A stretch of 64,000 nt of DNA from Nitratireductor soli (GCF_001050155.1 NZ_LFVY01000022.1:1-64000); one strand, 5' to 3'; counted from the stretch's first letter, positions 42,749-52,210 are shown. The notes: generated from the sequence alone by a model not told the origin. Numbers and translations are program-made.

Positions 42749-43321
42749 TCACGACGATGGAATGCGCGGATCCTGCACCAGATAAAAGATCGGCTGCGGC
42801 GTGAGATCGGTGATCAGCAGGCGGAACATCACGGTTTCGCCCGGATCGACCTTGCCCTCCTGAAACAGGAGCCGGTCATAGGGTTCGAATTTGTTGTCAT
42901 AGGCGGCAAAACGGCTGGACCCCAGGTTCCTTTGCCCGACTTCGCGCTGGTTGAACGACAGCCCGTCGCCATAGACGCTGGGCTGGCCGCGCTCTTCCTG
43001 CAGTTCGAATTCGAACTCGATCCAGGCGAGCCCGCTGCCATTGATCGTCTCGATCTCCATATAGAGAAAGCCTTCGCCGGAGCGTTCGTCGGCCGCATAG
43101 CGGGAAACATCCCCGGTGGTACGGATCACCAGAACCACCGCCGCCGTGGTCGACAATTCCTGCGTCAGGATCACCGGATCGGTGCGCGTCCCGCTGCCCT
43201 CCACGGCGCGAATGCGGAACCCGCCCAATTCGTCGGAAAAGGAATAGCTGCCGGCATGCCAGCGCCCGTCATCGCCCGGTCCGGCGCCGAGGAGCAGCGC
43301 AAGCAGCGGCATGAGGAGCAT
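42749..43321 (-). CDS. Secreted protein of unknown function
   Basis: A 190-aa protein with a signal sequence (LLLMPLLALLLGAG) and a beta-rich mature part with VILTQELSTTAAVVLVIRTT, MEIETINGSGLAWIEFEFEL and DPGETVMFRLLITDLTPQPI. No family recognised. A GGAGG lies upstream, and the signal may begin a few codons earlier than ATG 43321 at a non-ATG codon. Confidence 0.65.
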   Translation of the reverse strand: MLLMPLLALLLGAGPGDDGRWHAGSYSFSDELGGFRIRAVEGSGTRTDPVILTQELSTTAAVVLVIRTTGDVSRYAADERSGEGFLYMEIETINGSGLAWIEFEFELQEERGQPSVYGDGLSFNQREVGQRNLGSSRFAAYDNKFEPYDRLLFQEGKVDPGETVMFRLLITDLTPQPIFYLVQDPRIPSS

Positions 43322-43414
43322 TGGCGCGATGCGGGGCAGGGCGGTTCCTCCCTTGGTCGCCCCATTCTACCGCCAATACGGGTGCAGGAAAATCGGAATC
43401 GCCGCAGCGGCGGC

Positions 43415-44014
43415 TCAGCCGCCAACCTGCCAGCGCGAGATGGCCTCGGACGGGTGGACCAACTGCAGGATGTTGAGCGTCAGATTGTCTCTGATCATGT
43501 ATGCCATGAAGATCTCCGTCACCACCACCAGGACGACGCTCAGCCAGACCGGCGAGACGCGCGCCACGAGGAACCCGAACATCGCGGCGAACGTGTCCGA
43601 CAGCGAATTGAGGATGCTGTCGCCGAAATAGCCCTCCGCAAGCGCCGACTGACGGTAGCGGTCGATCACCGCCGGCGTGTTCTCCGCCATTTCCCAGGCC
43701 GCTTCCACGCCGACCGCCAGCGCCAGCCGCAGCCCCATCGGCAGGCGCGGCGCGACAAGCCAGAGAATGACGTAGAAGATCAGCCCGTGCAGCACGTGCG
43801 AATAGCTGTACCAGTCGGTGATGTGCTGCGAGGTCTCGGGGCCGGAGGCCTCCGGATACCATAGTTTGACCGTACCGCAATCGCAGATCGCCGGATGGCC
43901 CATGATCACCAGAAATGCCGTTTGCACGGCAAGAATGCCGGCGATGAGGATGGTGCAGGCAAGCGCCGGGCTTTGCCGGTATGTCCTGATGATCCAATTG
44001 CCCTGCTGATCCAA
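43415..44014 (-). CDS. UPF0314 / DUF2585 membrane protein
   Basis: A 199-aa membrane protein of the UPF0314 family, common in Rhizobiales. HPAICDCGTVKLWYPEASGP, then HITDWYSYSHVLHGLIFYVI and GVEAAWEMAENTPAVIDRYR are the conserved blocks. About four to five membrane helices. The function is unknown. Confidence 0.9.
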   Translation of the reverse strand: MDQQGNWIIRTYRQSPALACTILIAGILAVQTAFLVIMGHPAICDCGTVKLWYPEASGPETSQHITDWYSYSHVLHGLIFYVILWLVAPRLPMGLRLALAVGVEAAWEMAENTPAVIDRYRQSALAEGYFGDSILNSLSDTFAAMFGFLVARVSPVWLSVVLVVVTEIFMAYMIRDNLTLNILQLVHPSEAISRWQVGG

Positions 44015-44107
44015 ATCCTTGGCCTCCCGACTGGCTTCGATCCGCCAGTTTGCGCCGATTCGCCTCGCCGCGTGAAATCGCTTCTCGAAGGAACTGCATG
44101 CATGATA

Positions 44108-44123
44108 TTGACGTTTACGTTAA
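44108..44123. promoter_or_regulatory. Near-palindrome TTGACGTTTACGTTAA upstream of ETF-QO
   Basis: Half-sites TTGACGT and ACGTTAA differ by one base from perfect symmetry, with a 2-nt spacer. MerR-type regulators of branched-chain amino acid and fatty acid breakdown (LiuR) use sites of this general shape, and ETF-QO is a plausible target. The remainder of 44015-44311 shows no gene. Confidence 0.35.
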
Positions 44124-44311
44124 AGTAATAAGAATGGTGGCCGGGGCGATAGACGCGCGGTGTCGTTTTCGACGGTTTCGCGGCTAGCGGGGATGCGCTA
44201 TAGCGCGGTCATCGAAAGCTTTTCCGGCAAGAGGGCCATGGCGTGTCCCCCGGGAGCAGGGATCGGTTTGGTGCGGCAGAAGCCAAGGCCATGAAATCAG
44301 CGGAGGGTTGA

Positions 44312-45994
44312 ATGAGCGAAGCGGAACGCGAAAGCATGGAATTCGATGTGGTCATCGTCGGTGCCGGCCCGGCCGGACTGGCCGCGGCGATCAGGCTCAA
44401 GCAACTCGATCCAGAGCTTTCCGTGGTCGTTCTGGAAAAGGGCGGCGAGGTCGGCGCGCACATTCTCTCCGGCGCCGTGGTCGATCCGGTCGGCATCGAC
44501 CGCCTGCTGCCCGATTGGCGCCAGGAGGAGGATCATCCCTTCAAGACCCCGGTGACCGAGGACCGTTTTCTGGTGCTTGGGCCTGCGGGTTCCATGCGCC
44601 TGCCGAATTTCATGATGCCGCCCCTGATGAACAATCACGGCAATTACGCCGTGTCGCTGGGCAATGTCTGCCGCTGGCTGGCCGGCCATGCCGAGGCGCT
44701 GGGCGTCGAAATCTATCCGGGCTTCGCCGCCGCCGAAGTGCTCTACAATGATGAGGGCGCGGTGATCGGTGTCGCCACGGGCGACATGGGCGTCGAGCGC
44801 GATGGGTCGCACGGCCCGAACTATCAGCCGGGCATGGCTCTGCTCGGCAAATATGTGCTGATCGGCGAGGGCGTGCGCGGCTCTCTGGCCAAGCTGCTGA
44901 TCGCCAGGTTCGGTCTCGATGAGAACCGCGAGCCGCAGAAATTCGGCATCGGCCTGAAGGAACTCTGGGAGGTCAAGCCGGAAAACCACAAGCCCGGCCT
45001 CGTCCAGCATTCGTTCGGCTGGCCGCTCGACATGAAAACCGGCGGCGGGTCGTTCCTCTATCATCTCGAAAACAACCAGGTGGCGGTCGGTTTCGTTCTC
45101 CACCTGAACTACAAGAACCCGTTCCTGTCGCCGTTCCATGAGTTCCAGCGCTTCAAGACGCATCCGGCGATCCGCGGTGTCTTTGATGGCGCCAAGCGCA
45201 TCTCCTACGGCGCCCGCGCCATCACCGAGGGCGGCTTCCAGTCGGTGCCGAAGCTCGTTTTCCCTGGTGGCGCGCTGATCGGCTGCTCGGCCGGCTTCGT
45301 CAATGTGCCCCGCATCAAGGGCTCTCACAATGCGGTCCTGTCCGGCATGATGGCCGCCGAGCATGTGGTCGAGGCGCTTGCCGCGGGCCGCGGCAACGAT
45401 ACGCTCGAAGCCTATGAGAACGCCTGGCGCGCCTCCGACATCGGCAAGGACCTGAAGAAGGTGCGCAATGTGAAGCCGCTCTGGTCGCACTTCGGCACGG
45501 TGCTCGGTGTCGGCATTGGCGGCTTCGACATGTGGATGAACACGCTGTTCGGTTTCTCGCTGTTCGGCACCATGAAGCATGGCAAGACCGATGCCGCGGC
45601 GCTCGAACCCGCCGCCAATTACAAGCCGATCGACTATCCGAAACCTGACGGCGTCCTCACCTTCGACCGCCTGTCCTCGGTGTTCCTGTCCAACACCAAT
45701 CACGAGGAAGACCAGCCGGTCCACCTGCAGGTGAAGGACATGGACCTGCAGAAGACGTCGGAATATGCCGTCTATGCCGGCCCGTCGTCGCGCTATTGTC
45801 CGGCCGGCGTCTATGAGTGGGTGGATGGGGATGGCAACGCGCTGACCGACGGCAGCGATGCGGCCGATGCGCGCTTCGTCATCAACGCGCAGAACTGCGT
45901 CCACTGCAAGACCTGCGACATCAAGGACCCGAACCAGAACATCAACTGGGTTCCGCCGCAGGGCGGCGAGGGACCTGTCTATACGGGAATGTAA
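44312..45994 (+). CDS. Electron transfer flavoprotein-ubiquinone oxidoreductase
   Basis: A 560-aa inner-membrane flavoprotein that passes electrons from ETF, fed by acyl-CoA and amino-acid dehydrogenases, to ubiquinone. The N-terminal FAD motif VVIVGAGPAGLAAAIRLKQL is at about 14-33. Four cysteines for a 4Fe-4S cluster are at 496, 529, 532 and 535 (CVHCKTCDIKDP). The length is normal. Confidence 0.95.
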   Translation: MSEAERESMEFDVVIVGAGPAGLAAAIRLKQLDPELSVVVLEKGGEVGAHILSGAVVDPVGIDRLLPDWRQEEDHPFKTPVTEDRFLVLGPAGSMRLPNFMMPPLMNNHGNYAVSLGNVCRWLAGHAEALGVEIYPGFAAAEVLYNDEGAVIGVATGDMGVERDGSHGPNYQPGMALLGKYVLIGEGVRGSLAKLLIARFGLDENREPQKFGIGLKELWEVKPENHKPGLVQHSFGWPLDMKTGGGSFLYHLENNQVAVGFVLHLNYKNPFLSPFHEFQRFKTHPAIRGVFDGAKRISYGARAITEGGFQSVPKLVFPGGALIGCSAGFVNVPRIKGSHNAVLSGMMAAEHVVEALAAGRGNDTLEAYENAWRASDIGKDLKKVRNVKPLWSHFGTVLGVGIGGFDMWMNTLFGFSLFGTMKHGKTDAAALEPAANYKPIDYPKPDGVLTFDRLSSVFLSNTNHEEDQPVHLQVKDMDLQKTSEYAVYAGPSSRYCPAGVYEWVDGDGNALTDGSDAADARFVINAQNCVHCKTCDIKDPNQNINWVPPQGGEGPVYTGM

Positions 45995-45999
45995 GCCAA

Positions 46000-46827
46000 T
46001 TGTCCGACGAGCACACCACTGTGATCGACGAGGAAGCGCTGGCCGAGGCCTATAACCGCGCGCTGGCGCTGGAGAAAGCCGGCGATTTCGACGCGGCGGC
46101 GACCGCCTATGCCGAGGTGCTGCGGCTCGATCCCGCCGATCATGGCGGAGCTGCCGTGCGGCTGGCCAGCATGGGACGCGGCGAGACGCCGCCCAAGGCG
46201 CCCGACGCCTATGTCGCGACGTTGTTCGATCAGCACGCCGGCGATTTCGAGAGCATCCTCGTCGACCAGCTCGGCTATGACGTGCCTTTGCTGGTGCGCG
46301 AAGCATTGCTCGTGCACGCGCCGGGCCCCTATGCGCGCATGCTGGATCTCGGCTGCGGCACCGGCCTTAGCGGGGAGACCCTGCGCGACATGGCTGGCCA
46401 TATCACCGGCGTCGATCTTTCCGAAACCATGCTCGAAGTGACCGACGAGAAGGAAATCTACGATGCGCTCTATGCAGGCGAGGCCGTGGACTTCCTGGAA
46501 AACGCCGATGTCGAGCCGTTCGATCTCATCACGGCGACGGATGTCCTGCCCTATGTCGGGCATCTGGAGGCGTTCTTCGCCGGCGTTGCGGCCAGCACCA
46601 ATCCGCGGGCCGTCTTCGCCTTTTCAAGCGAAACGCTCCCCGATGCGGTGATGGATGGCCGCCCATTCATGGTCGGCCCGCACCAGCGTTTTGCCCATGC
46701 CGAAACCTATCTGCGCGAAACCCTTGCTGCCAACGGCCTTGCCTGCCTTTGTATCGAGCCCATCACCGTGCGCCACGAAATGGGCCAGCCGGTGCCGGGG
46801 CATCTGGTCCTGGCGCGTAAGGGGTAG
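46000..46827 (+). CDS. TPR-containing SAM-dependent methyltransferase
   Basis: About 275 aa, TTG start five nt after the ETF-QO stop; GTG 46021 is an alternative. A single TPR-like pair (about 15-50, YNRALALEKAGDFDAAATAY) precedes a class I methyltransferase domain with motif I MLDLGCGTGLSGETL and HITGVDLSETMLEV. This TPR-methyltransferase layout is seen in alphaproteobacteria next to ETF-QO genes. Substrate unknown. Confidence 0.82.
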   Translation: MSDEHTTVIDEEALAEAYNRALALEKAGDFDAAATAYAEVLRLDPADHGGAAVRLASMGRGETPPKAPDAYVATLFDQHAGDFESILVDQLGYDVPLLVREALLVHAPGPYARMLDLGCGTGLSGETLRDMAGHITGVDLSETMLEVTDEKEIYDALYAGEAVDFLENADVEPFDLITATDVLPYVGHLEAFFAGVAASTNPRAVFAFSSETLPDAVMDGRPFMVGPHQRFAHAETYLRETLAANGLACLCIEPITVRHEMGQPVPGHLVLARKG

Positions 46828-46833
46828 GTGCGT

Positions 46834-47853
46834 TCAAGCTGGTGCGCCGTCGCTCGATCCCGCCTGCAGCACGCCATCCACATCGTCATGCTTGCGCGGC
46901 AGCACGCCGAACTCGAACAGCACCGGCAGGTGATCGGAGCCTGTTTCCCCGAGCCGTTTCACCGAGAGCGGCACGATGCGGCCCTTGGTGAAGATATTGT
47001 CGATTGGCAGGCCGGCGATCCGCCGAATGCTTTGAGGAAAGACCGGCAGGAGCCAGGTCGGACCGATGCCGCTGAGCATCGTCAGTTCGCCGGCGGCGGC
47101 CAGGCGCCGGGCAGTCATGCTCCATGGTGTCGCATTCAGGTCCCCTGCCAGGATCGCCGTGTCGCCCAGTTGCTTGATCGCCGGTATGACGCGGCCCGTC
47201 TGCCGGTGTTGCTCGAACGGCCAGGGCCAGCCGAGATGCAGGGCGGCGACATTGACCGCGCTGCCGCCGAAATTGACAGCGGCCACGGCCATCGATCCGC
47301 GATCGTAGCAGGAAGCCGCCGATGGGTGCAGGAATGGCCGGCGCGACAGGATCGCCACGCCGCCGATCCGTGCCGGCGGCGGACAGATGATGCGGTAGGG
47401 ATAGGTCGCTTCGAGAAATTTGAGCTGTTCGACCCACATGCGCGACACTTCGTTGAGCGTCACCACGTCGGGACGCGTCTCGCCGATGACGGAAAACACC
47501 GCCTTTGGCGTTGCGTTGTCGTAGCGCAGGTTCATCTGCAGCAGCCGGTAATGTGCTGCAGGAGCGGCTGCCGCTTCGGCCGAGGCTGGCCCGGCCCGCA
47601 TGCCCGGCGCCAGGGTGGCACTGATTGCCGCCAGGCCAAGCACGGCACCGGCCGCGCCGATCTGCCTCCATCCCTTGAAAAAGACCAGCGGCAGCGAAAC
47701 CAGCGCCAGCAGCAACGCCAGATGCAGGCGGAAATGCGCCATCGAATCGAATGCCGGATGAACGCCGCCCCAATAGCCGGCCACCAGCGGAACGCTGATC
47801 AGCGTCGCCAGTATGGCCAGGAGTGGTGGGAGCAGGCGGTGAATGTCGAGCAT
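46834..47853 (-). CDS. Endonuclease/exonuclease/phosphatase-family membrane protein
   Basis: A 339-aa protein. Three hydrophobic helices in the first 85 residues, then an EEP (DNase I-like) domain from about residue 100, with LLQMNLRYDNATPKAVFSVI, VVTLNEVS (metal-binding Glu), AILAGDLNATPWS and GSDHLPVLFEF (catalytic Asp-His). It is of the YafD/EEP membrane type. The substrate, nucleic acid or a lipid phosphate, is unclear. Confidence 0.85.
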   Translation of the reverse strand: MLDIHRLLPPLLAILATLISVPLVAGYWGGVHPAFDSMAHFRLHLALLLALVSLPLVFFKGWRQIGAAGAVLGLAAISATLAPGMRAGPASAEAAAAPAAHYRLLQMNLRYDNATPKAVFSVIGETRPDVVTLNEVSRMWVEQLKFLEATYPYRIICPPPARIGGVAILSRRPFLHPSAASCYDRGSMAVAAVNFGGSAVNVAALHLGWPWPFEQHRQTGRVIPAIKQLGDTAILAGDLNATPWSMTARRLAAAGELTMLSGIGPTWLLPVFPQSIRRIAGLPIDNIFTKGRIVPLSVKRLGETGSDHLPVLFEFGVLPRKHDDVDGVLQAGSSDGAPA

Positions 47854-47911
47854 ATGCGCTTCTAACGAATGAAATGTGGTGGGAGCAAGGTCGGCCGCGG
47901 TCCGTTACCGG

Positions 47912-48805
47912 TTACGCTGCCCGCGGCGCCAGCGCACGTTCCGACAGGATCCAGTCGCGGAAGGCGCGAACCCGGACATCGTTCAGCCGCTCCGGCGGAT
48001 AGACGATGTAATAGGCCTTTATCGCCGGCACGGTGAGGTCGAACGGTTTTACAAGCGTGCCTGCGGCGAGCTCCTCGTCGGCAAACCCCGAATAGCCCAT
48101 CACGATGCCCTGGCCGTGGATGGCCGCGACGACAGCCATGGAACAATCGGGGAATTTCAGACGCTTCGCCGGCTTTACATCGGTCGCGTCTGCAGCCTCC
48201 AGCCAGGTATCCCAATCGTCGTGCGGGCATTCCAGAAGCGTGGCCTTCGCCAATGCTTCGACCGATGACGCGCCGGCCATCTCTTCCGCCACTGAAGGCG
48301 CGCAAAGCGGCGATACGCTGCAACTCAGCACCAGATCCGAACAAAGGTCCGGCCATGCGCCCAACCCGTGACGCAGCGCCAGATCCGCCTCGCCGGCCGA
48401 AAGGTCGGCCAGCCGATTGGTGCTGAGGATCGAGATCTCGATGTCGGGATGCCGGGTGCGGAAGCGGTCGAAGCGCGGCATCAGCCAGCGCACGCCGATC
48501 GACGCGGACAGGCTTACGGTCAGGGGCCGCGACAAGTCGGGACCGACAAGCGCGCTCGTCGCCCGGGTCAACTGGGCGAAGGCATCTTCCACGCCGACGC
48601 GGTATCGTTGGCCGGCATTGGTCATGCATAGCCCGCTCGCCGTTCGCCGCAGCAATTGCTTGCCGAGTTCCTCTTCCAGCCCGCGCAGCCTGTGGCTGAC
48701 GGCGCTCGGCGTGATGCCCAGCAGATCCGCCGCGCCGGCCAGATTGCCCATCCGCGCCACCGCTTCGAAAGCCTGGAGCCCGCGCAGGGAAGGAAGTCGT
48801 CGCAT
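47912..48805 (-). CDS. LysR-family transcriptional regulator (GcvA-like)
   Basis: A 297-aa LysR regulator. The helix-turn-helix is in LRGLQAFEAVARMGNLAGAA ... ITPSAVSHRLRGLEEELGKQ, and the effector domain spans about 90-290. The family resembles GcvA-type regulators. GGAG before ATG 48805 is better than the TTG at 48832. Divergent from a small ORF. Confidence 0.88.
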   Translation of the reverse strand: MRRLPSLRGLQAFEAVARMGNLAGAADLLGITPSAVSHRLRGLEEELGKQLLRRTASGLCMTNAGQRYRVGVEDAFAQLTRATSALVGPDLSRPLTVSLSASIGVRWLMPRFDRFRTRHPDIEISILSTNRLADLSAGEADLALRHGLGAWPDLCSDLVLSCSVSPLCAPSVAEEMAGASSVEALAKATLLECPHDDWDTWLEAADATDVKPAKRLKFPDCSMAVVAAIHGQGIVMGYSGFADEELAAGTLVKPFDLTVPAIKAYYIVYPPERLNDVRVRAFRDWILSERALAPRAA

Positions 48806-48889
48806 CGTCAACTCCGGTTGAGAAAAATTCAAATCCGAACTGAAATCTTCGCGTTTGCCGATTGGGCATTCTGGCTCGATCTTGCAGCG

Positions 48890-49096
48890 ATGTGTAGAAA
48901 ATTCTTCAAGAAGCTGATTTCGCGAAAGCCGCGACCTGAAAAGTCCGCGTCAGCCGACGGCAATGCCGCCGATCCCGCTCGTAAGCTGACCGCCATGCTC
49001 ATCCCGGGCCCGCCGGGAGCGGCCGACCATCTCATGGGTTCATTGCTGATGCACGATACGCTGACCCGCCGGCGCCCGCGCGGCAGGCGAGGGTGA
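48890..49096 (+). CDS. Small basic hypothetical protein
   Basis: A 68-aa ORF divergent from the LysR gene, MCRKFFKKLISRKPRPEKSA then an Ala/Pro-rich middle and an Arg-rich end. No ribosome site is clear and no family recognised. It may be a real LysR-controlled gene or a fortuitous frame. Confidence 0.35.
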   Translation: MCRKFFKKLISRKPRPEKSASADGNAADPARKLTAMLIPGPPGAADHLMGSLLMHDTLTRRRPRGRRG

Positions 49097-49154
49097 GTGC
49101 GCCATCCTCCGCCAGCAGCGGAGCGACGGCCCCGCTCCTCGCATGGGCGGCTGG

Positions 49155-50654
49155 TTACTGAAACGCTGTCTCGAAGAAACTTCTGAGCTTGCGCGAATGC
49201 AGCCGTTCGGGCGGCATGGCCGCCAGTTTCTCCACCGCCCGCATGCCGATCTTCAGATGCTGCGAGACCTGCCGCTTGTAGAATTCCGTCGCCATGCCCG
49301 GCAGTTTCAATTCGCCGTGCAGCGGCTTGTCGGAGACGCACAGAAGCGTCCCGTAAGGCACGCGGAAGCGGAAGCCGTTGGCGGCGATCGTCGCCGATTC
49401 CATGTCGAGCGCGATGGCACGCGACTGCGATAGGCGCTGCACCGGTCCGCGCTGCTCGCGCAGCTCCCAATTGCGGTTGTCGATGGTGGCGACGGTGCCC
49501 GTGCGCATGATGCGCTTCAACTCATAGCCGGAAAGGCCGGTGATCTCGGCCACCGCTTCCTGCAGCGCCACCTGCACCTCGGCCAGCGCCGGCAGCGGCA
49601 CCCAGACCGGCAGGTCGTCGTCGAGCACATGGTCTTCGCGCACATAGGCATGCGCCAGGACGTAGTCGCCCAGCGCCTGTGTGTTCCTGAGGCCGGCGCA
49701 ATGGCCGAGCATCAGCCAGGCATGCGGCCTGAGGACCGCGATGTGGTCGGTGATCGTTTTGGCGTTGGACGGCCCGACGCCGATATTGACCATGGTGATG
49801 CCGCAATGGTCGTCGCGCGTCAGGTGATAGGCGGGCATTTGCGGCAGGCGTGCCAGCGTGTTGCTGCTCGGGCTCGTCTCGCCGGCCAGCGTCACGATGT
49901 TGCCCGGCTCGACGAACGATGTGTAGCCTTGGCCGCCCTCGGCCATTATCTCGCGCGCCAGCGCGCAGAACTCGTCGATGTAGAACTGATAGTTGGTGAA
50001 CAGAACGAAGTTCTGGAAATGATCGGGCGTCGTTGCCGTGTAGTGAGCCAGCCGGTGCAGCGAATAGTCGATGCGCTGCGCGGTAAACGGGGCGAGCGGC
50101 AGCGGCTCGCCGGGCGGCGCTTCATAGGTGCCGTTGACGATATGGTCGTCGGTGGCGTTGAGGTCGGGCACGTCGAACAGGTCGCGCAGCGGCCGCTTCA
50201 GCCGGTCGGCCACCGAGGCCTCGACATAGGTATCCTTCAGGAAGGCGAAGTGCAGCGGGATCGGCGTCTCCGATTCCGAAACGGTGATCGGCACGCCGTG
50301 ATTGCGCAGCACGAGGCCGAGCTGGTCGATCAGATAGTCGTCGAACAGGTCCGGACGCGTGATCGTCGTGGCGTAGACGCCGGGCGCGGCCACATGGCCA
50401 TAGGCGAGCCGCGTGTCGATCTGTGCGTAGGAGCCGGTCGCCAGGCTGATCTCGGGATAGAATGCCCGGTAGCGCCGGTCGCTCTCCCCGCTTTCGGCGA
50501 GCTCGACGAAAGCATCGCGCAGGAAGGCGGTGTTGCGCTCGTAAAGCGCCTTCAGCGCGGCGACCGCCTCGCCGGCGTCCATGAAGCTCTTTCGGGCGAA
50601 TGGCTCCGGGCAGGAGATCGTTTGGATGGGTTGTGGGTAGATTCGCTTTTCCAT
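49155..50654 (-). CDS. amn: AMP nucleosidase
   Basis: A 499-aa enzyme that splits AMP into adenine and ribose 5-phosphate. The N-terminal regulatory domain (about 20-180, with YPEISLATGSYAQIDTRLAY) precedes a phosphorylase-like catalytic domain with TMVNIGVGPSNAKTITDHIA and MESATIAANGFRFRVPYGTL. AAGG lies before ATG. Length is normal. Confidence 0.94.
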   Translation of the reverse strand: MEKRIYPQPIQTISCPEPFARKSFMDAGEAVAALKALYERNTAFLRDAFVELAESGESDRRYRAFYPEISLATGSYAQIDTRLAYGHVAAPGVYATTITRPDLFDDYLIDQLGLVLRNHGVPITVSESETPIPLHFAFLKDTYVEASVADRLKRPLRDLFDVPDLNATDDHIVNGTYEAPPGEPLPLAPFTAQRIDYSLHRLAHYTATTPDHFQNFVLFTNYQFYIDEFCALAREIMAEGGQGYTSFVEPGNIVTLAGETSPSSNTLARLPQMPAYHLTRDDHCGITMVNIGVGPSNAKTITDHIAVLRPHAWLMLGHCAGLRNTQALGDYVLAHAYVREDHVLDDDLPVWVPLPALAEVQVALQEAVAEITGLSGYELKRIMRTGTVATIDNRNWELREQRGPVQRLSQSRAIALDMESATIAANGFRFRVPYGTLLCVSDKPLHGELKLPGMATEFYKRQVSQHLKIGMRAVEKLAAMPPERLHSRKLRSFFETAFQ

Positions 50655-50746
50655 GACCTTTTATATGGAAATTCCTTGTCTTCTCAAGGCCCGTCGAAAA
50701 CGCCCGCGGTTTGCTTGCCCGCGGCTTGCTTGAAAGACAAAAACCT

Positions 50747-50947
50747 TCAGCGCGCCCGCTTCAGGCTCACCATCAGCACAAAGCCGGCGCCGCTCGACTT
50801 CTCATAATGGCCCTCGATGATGTTTTCATGGCCGGCGCGCACATTCTGCACCGCCAGCAGCGGCGAACTGATCACCACAGCCACCGCCAGGCCTTTCGCC
50901 ATCTGGATCAATGCGTGAAACATGCCTGCCTTCGCCCCGCGCATCAT
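50747..50947 (-). CDS. Small membrane-anchored protein
   Basis: A 66-aa ORF starting two nt after the stop of the next upstream small gene. A hydrophobic helix at about 16-34 (MAKGLAVAVVISSPLLAVQN) and a polar tail ending in a basic KRAR. No family recognised. The close spacing to its partner suggests a two-gene unit. Confidence 0.45.
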   Translation of the reverse strand: MMRGAKAGMFHALIQMAKGLAVAVVISSPLLAVQNVRAGHENIIEGHYEKSSGAGFVLMVSLKRAR

Positions 50948-50948
50948 G

Positions 50949-51119
50949 TCACCAGCGCGCCGCAGGCACACACGCGCCGCTGGGCTGTGTGCCGCAGGCG
51001 AATGGCCGGTTGTCCTGCCAGTCATGCGACGGCCGGCTGGCCTCGGCGACCAGAATGGCAAGCCCCATGCCGAACAGGGCGGTGATCAGGCAGACAATGG
51101 TAAAGCGGCGCATCAGCAT
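50949..51119 (-). CDS. Very small secreted/membrane peptide gene
   Basis: A 56-aa ORF with GAGGG nine nt before its ATG. RRFTIVCLITALFGMGLAIL is a hydrophobic signal or anchor, followed by a short polar tail with two cysteines (FACGTQPSGACVPAARW) that could form a disulfide. No family recognised. It overlaps nothing and is followed closely by another small membrane gene. Confidence 0.5.
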   Translation of the reverse strand: MLMRRFTIVCLITALFGMGLAILVAEASRPSHDWQDNRPFACGTQPSGACVPAARW

Positions 51120-51228
51120 GGCGTTCATCCCTCATTCTTGCCGCAATCATGCGGTGGGCCGGCTGAACCGGCTCTGAGAGGGACATTCATCCGTCGTTCA
51201 GCAGTGTTAACGGGCCTGTTCCGGCCTG

Positions 51229-51330
51229 AAGCATTTTTGCAGTCAGGCGGTTTCACCTGACGTCCGCACAAATGCGGAAAATGAAGAGATGGAGCGGGGC
51301 AGCGTTTCCATGAAACGATGAACCGATCTT
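51229..51330. repeat. Rhizobial palindromic repeat, copy C
   Basis: It has a hairpin at GTCAGGCGGTTTCACCTGAC (51242-51261), then AATGCGGAAAATGAAGAGAT and a GGAGC block, then the CGTTTC-CAT-GAAACG hairpin. Bases 51292-51321 are identical to 27681-27710. It fills much of the gap between the small peptide gene and the glutathione transferase. Confidence 0.75.
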
Positions 51331-51442
51331 ATGGCGGATGGTTTACCGTCCGCCTTGTTGCAAATTCTTTGAACTTTGCTTACCTGCCTTTTGCTGCCAC
51401 GATCCTCCCGACCGCGCGGCCCGAAACCTGGAGGCAATACGC

Positions 51443-52144
51443 ATGACCACCCAGACCAAGCCGATCGAACTGCATTACTGGCCGACCCCGAATGGATGGA
51501 AGATCACCATCTATCTGGAGGAGGCGGGTCTTCCCTACGAGATGCACTACGTAAACATCGGCAAGGGTGAGCAGTTCGAGCCGTCTTTCCTGAAGATCGC
51601 GCCGAACAACCGCATGCCGGCGATCGTCGATCCCGAGGGGCCGGGCGGTCAGCCGATCTCGGTTTTCGAATCCGGCGCCATTCTGCAATATCTCGGCCGC
51701 AAGACCGGCCAGTTCTACCCGAGCGACGAGCGCGCCCGCGTCGAGGTCGATCAATGGCTCTTCTGGCAGATGGGCGGGCTGGGGCCGATGGCCGGCCAGG
51801 CGCATCATTTCCGCCAATACGCGCCGGAAAAAGTGCCCTACGCCATCGACCGCTACACCAATGAGGTCAACCGTCTCTACGGCGTCATGAACAGGCGCCT
51901 CGCCGACCGCGAATTCCTGGCCGGTGAATACTCGATCGCCGACATGGCGTCGATCGGCTGGGTCAAGCCACATGAGAACCAAGGCCAGGACCTGAACGAT
52001 TTCCCCAATCTCAAGCGCTGGTTCGAAACCATCATGGCCCGCCCGGCCGTCATCCGCGCGCTTGAGGTCGGCCAGGAGCACCGCCGCAACATCGCCGAGG
52101 ACAAGGAAGCCCAGAAGGTCCTGTTCGGCCAGCGCGCGCGGTAG
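51443..52144 (+). CDS. Glutathione transferase-like protein (YfcG/YghU disulfide-bond type)
   Basis: A 233-aa glutathione S-transferase-like protein. The thioredoxin-like N-domain has YWPTPNGWKITIYLEEAGLP (Asn17 or Thr15 region binds glutathione in YfcG) and the conserved cis-Pro in NNRMPAIVD with the ESGAIL glutathione contact. The C-domain is helical with YSIADMASIGWVKPHENQGQ. These enzymes act as glutathione-dependent disulfide reductases. GGAGG supports ATG 51443. Confidence 0.9.
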   Translation: MTTQTKPIELHYWPTPNGWKITIYLEEAGLPYEMHYVNIGKGEQFEPSFLKIAPNNRMPAIVDPEGPGGQPISVFESGAILQYLGRKTGQFYPSDERARVEVDQWLFWQMGGLGPMAGQAHHFRQYAPEKVPYAIDRYTNEVNRLYGVMNRRLADREFLAGEYSIADMASIGWVKPHENQGQDLNDFPNLKRWFETIMARPAVIRALEVGQEHRRNIAEDKEAQKVLFGQRAR

Positions 52145-52210
52145 GACGCGCGCCATTCCGCAGGGCTGGCTATTCTACTGCGGCGTCGGCGGGCGCTCTT
52201 TAACGTCGCG

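Noticed and set aside
44297-46306. A 669-codon minus-strand frame opposite ETF-QO
   Set aside because: Antisense to ETF-QO, whose FAD and Fe-S motifs are complete.
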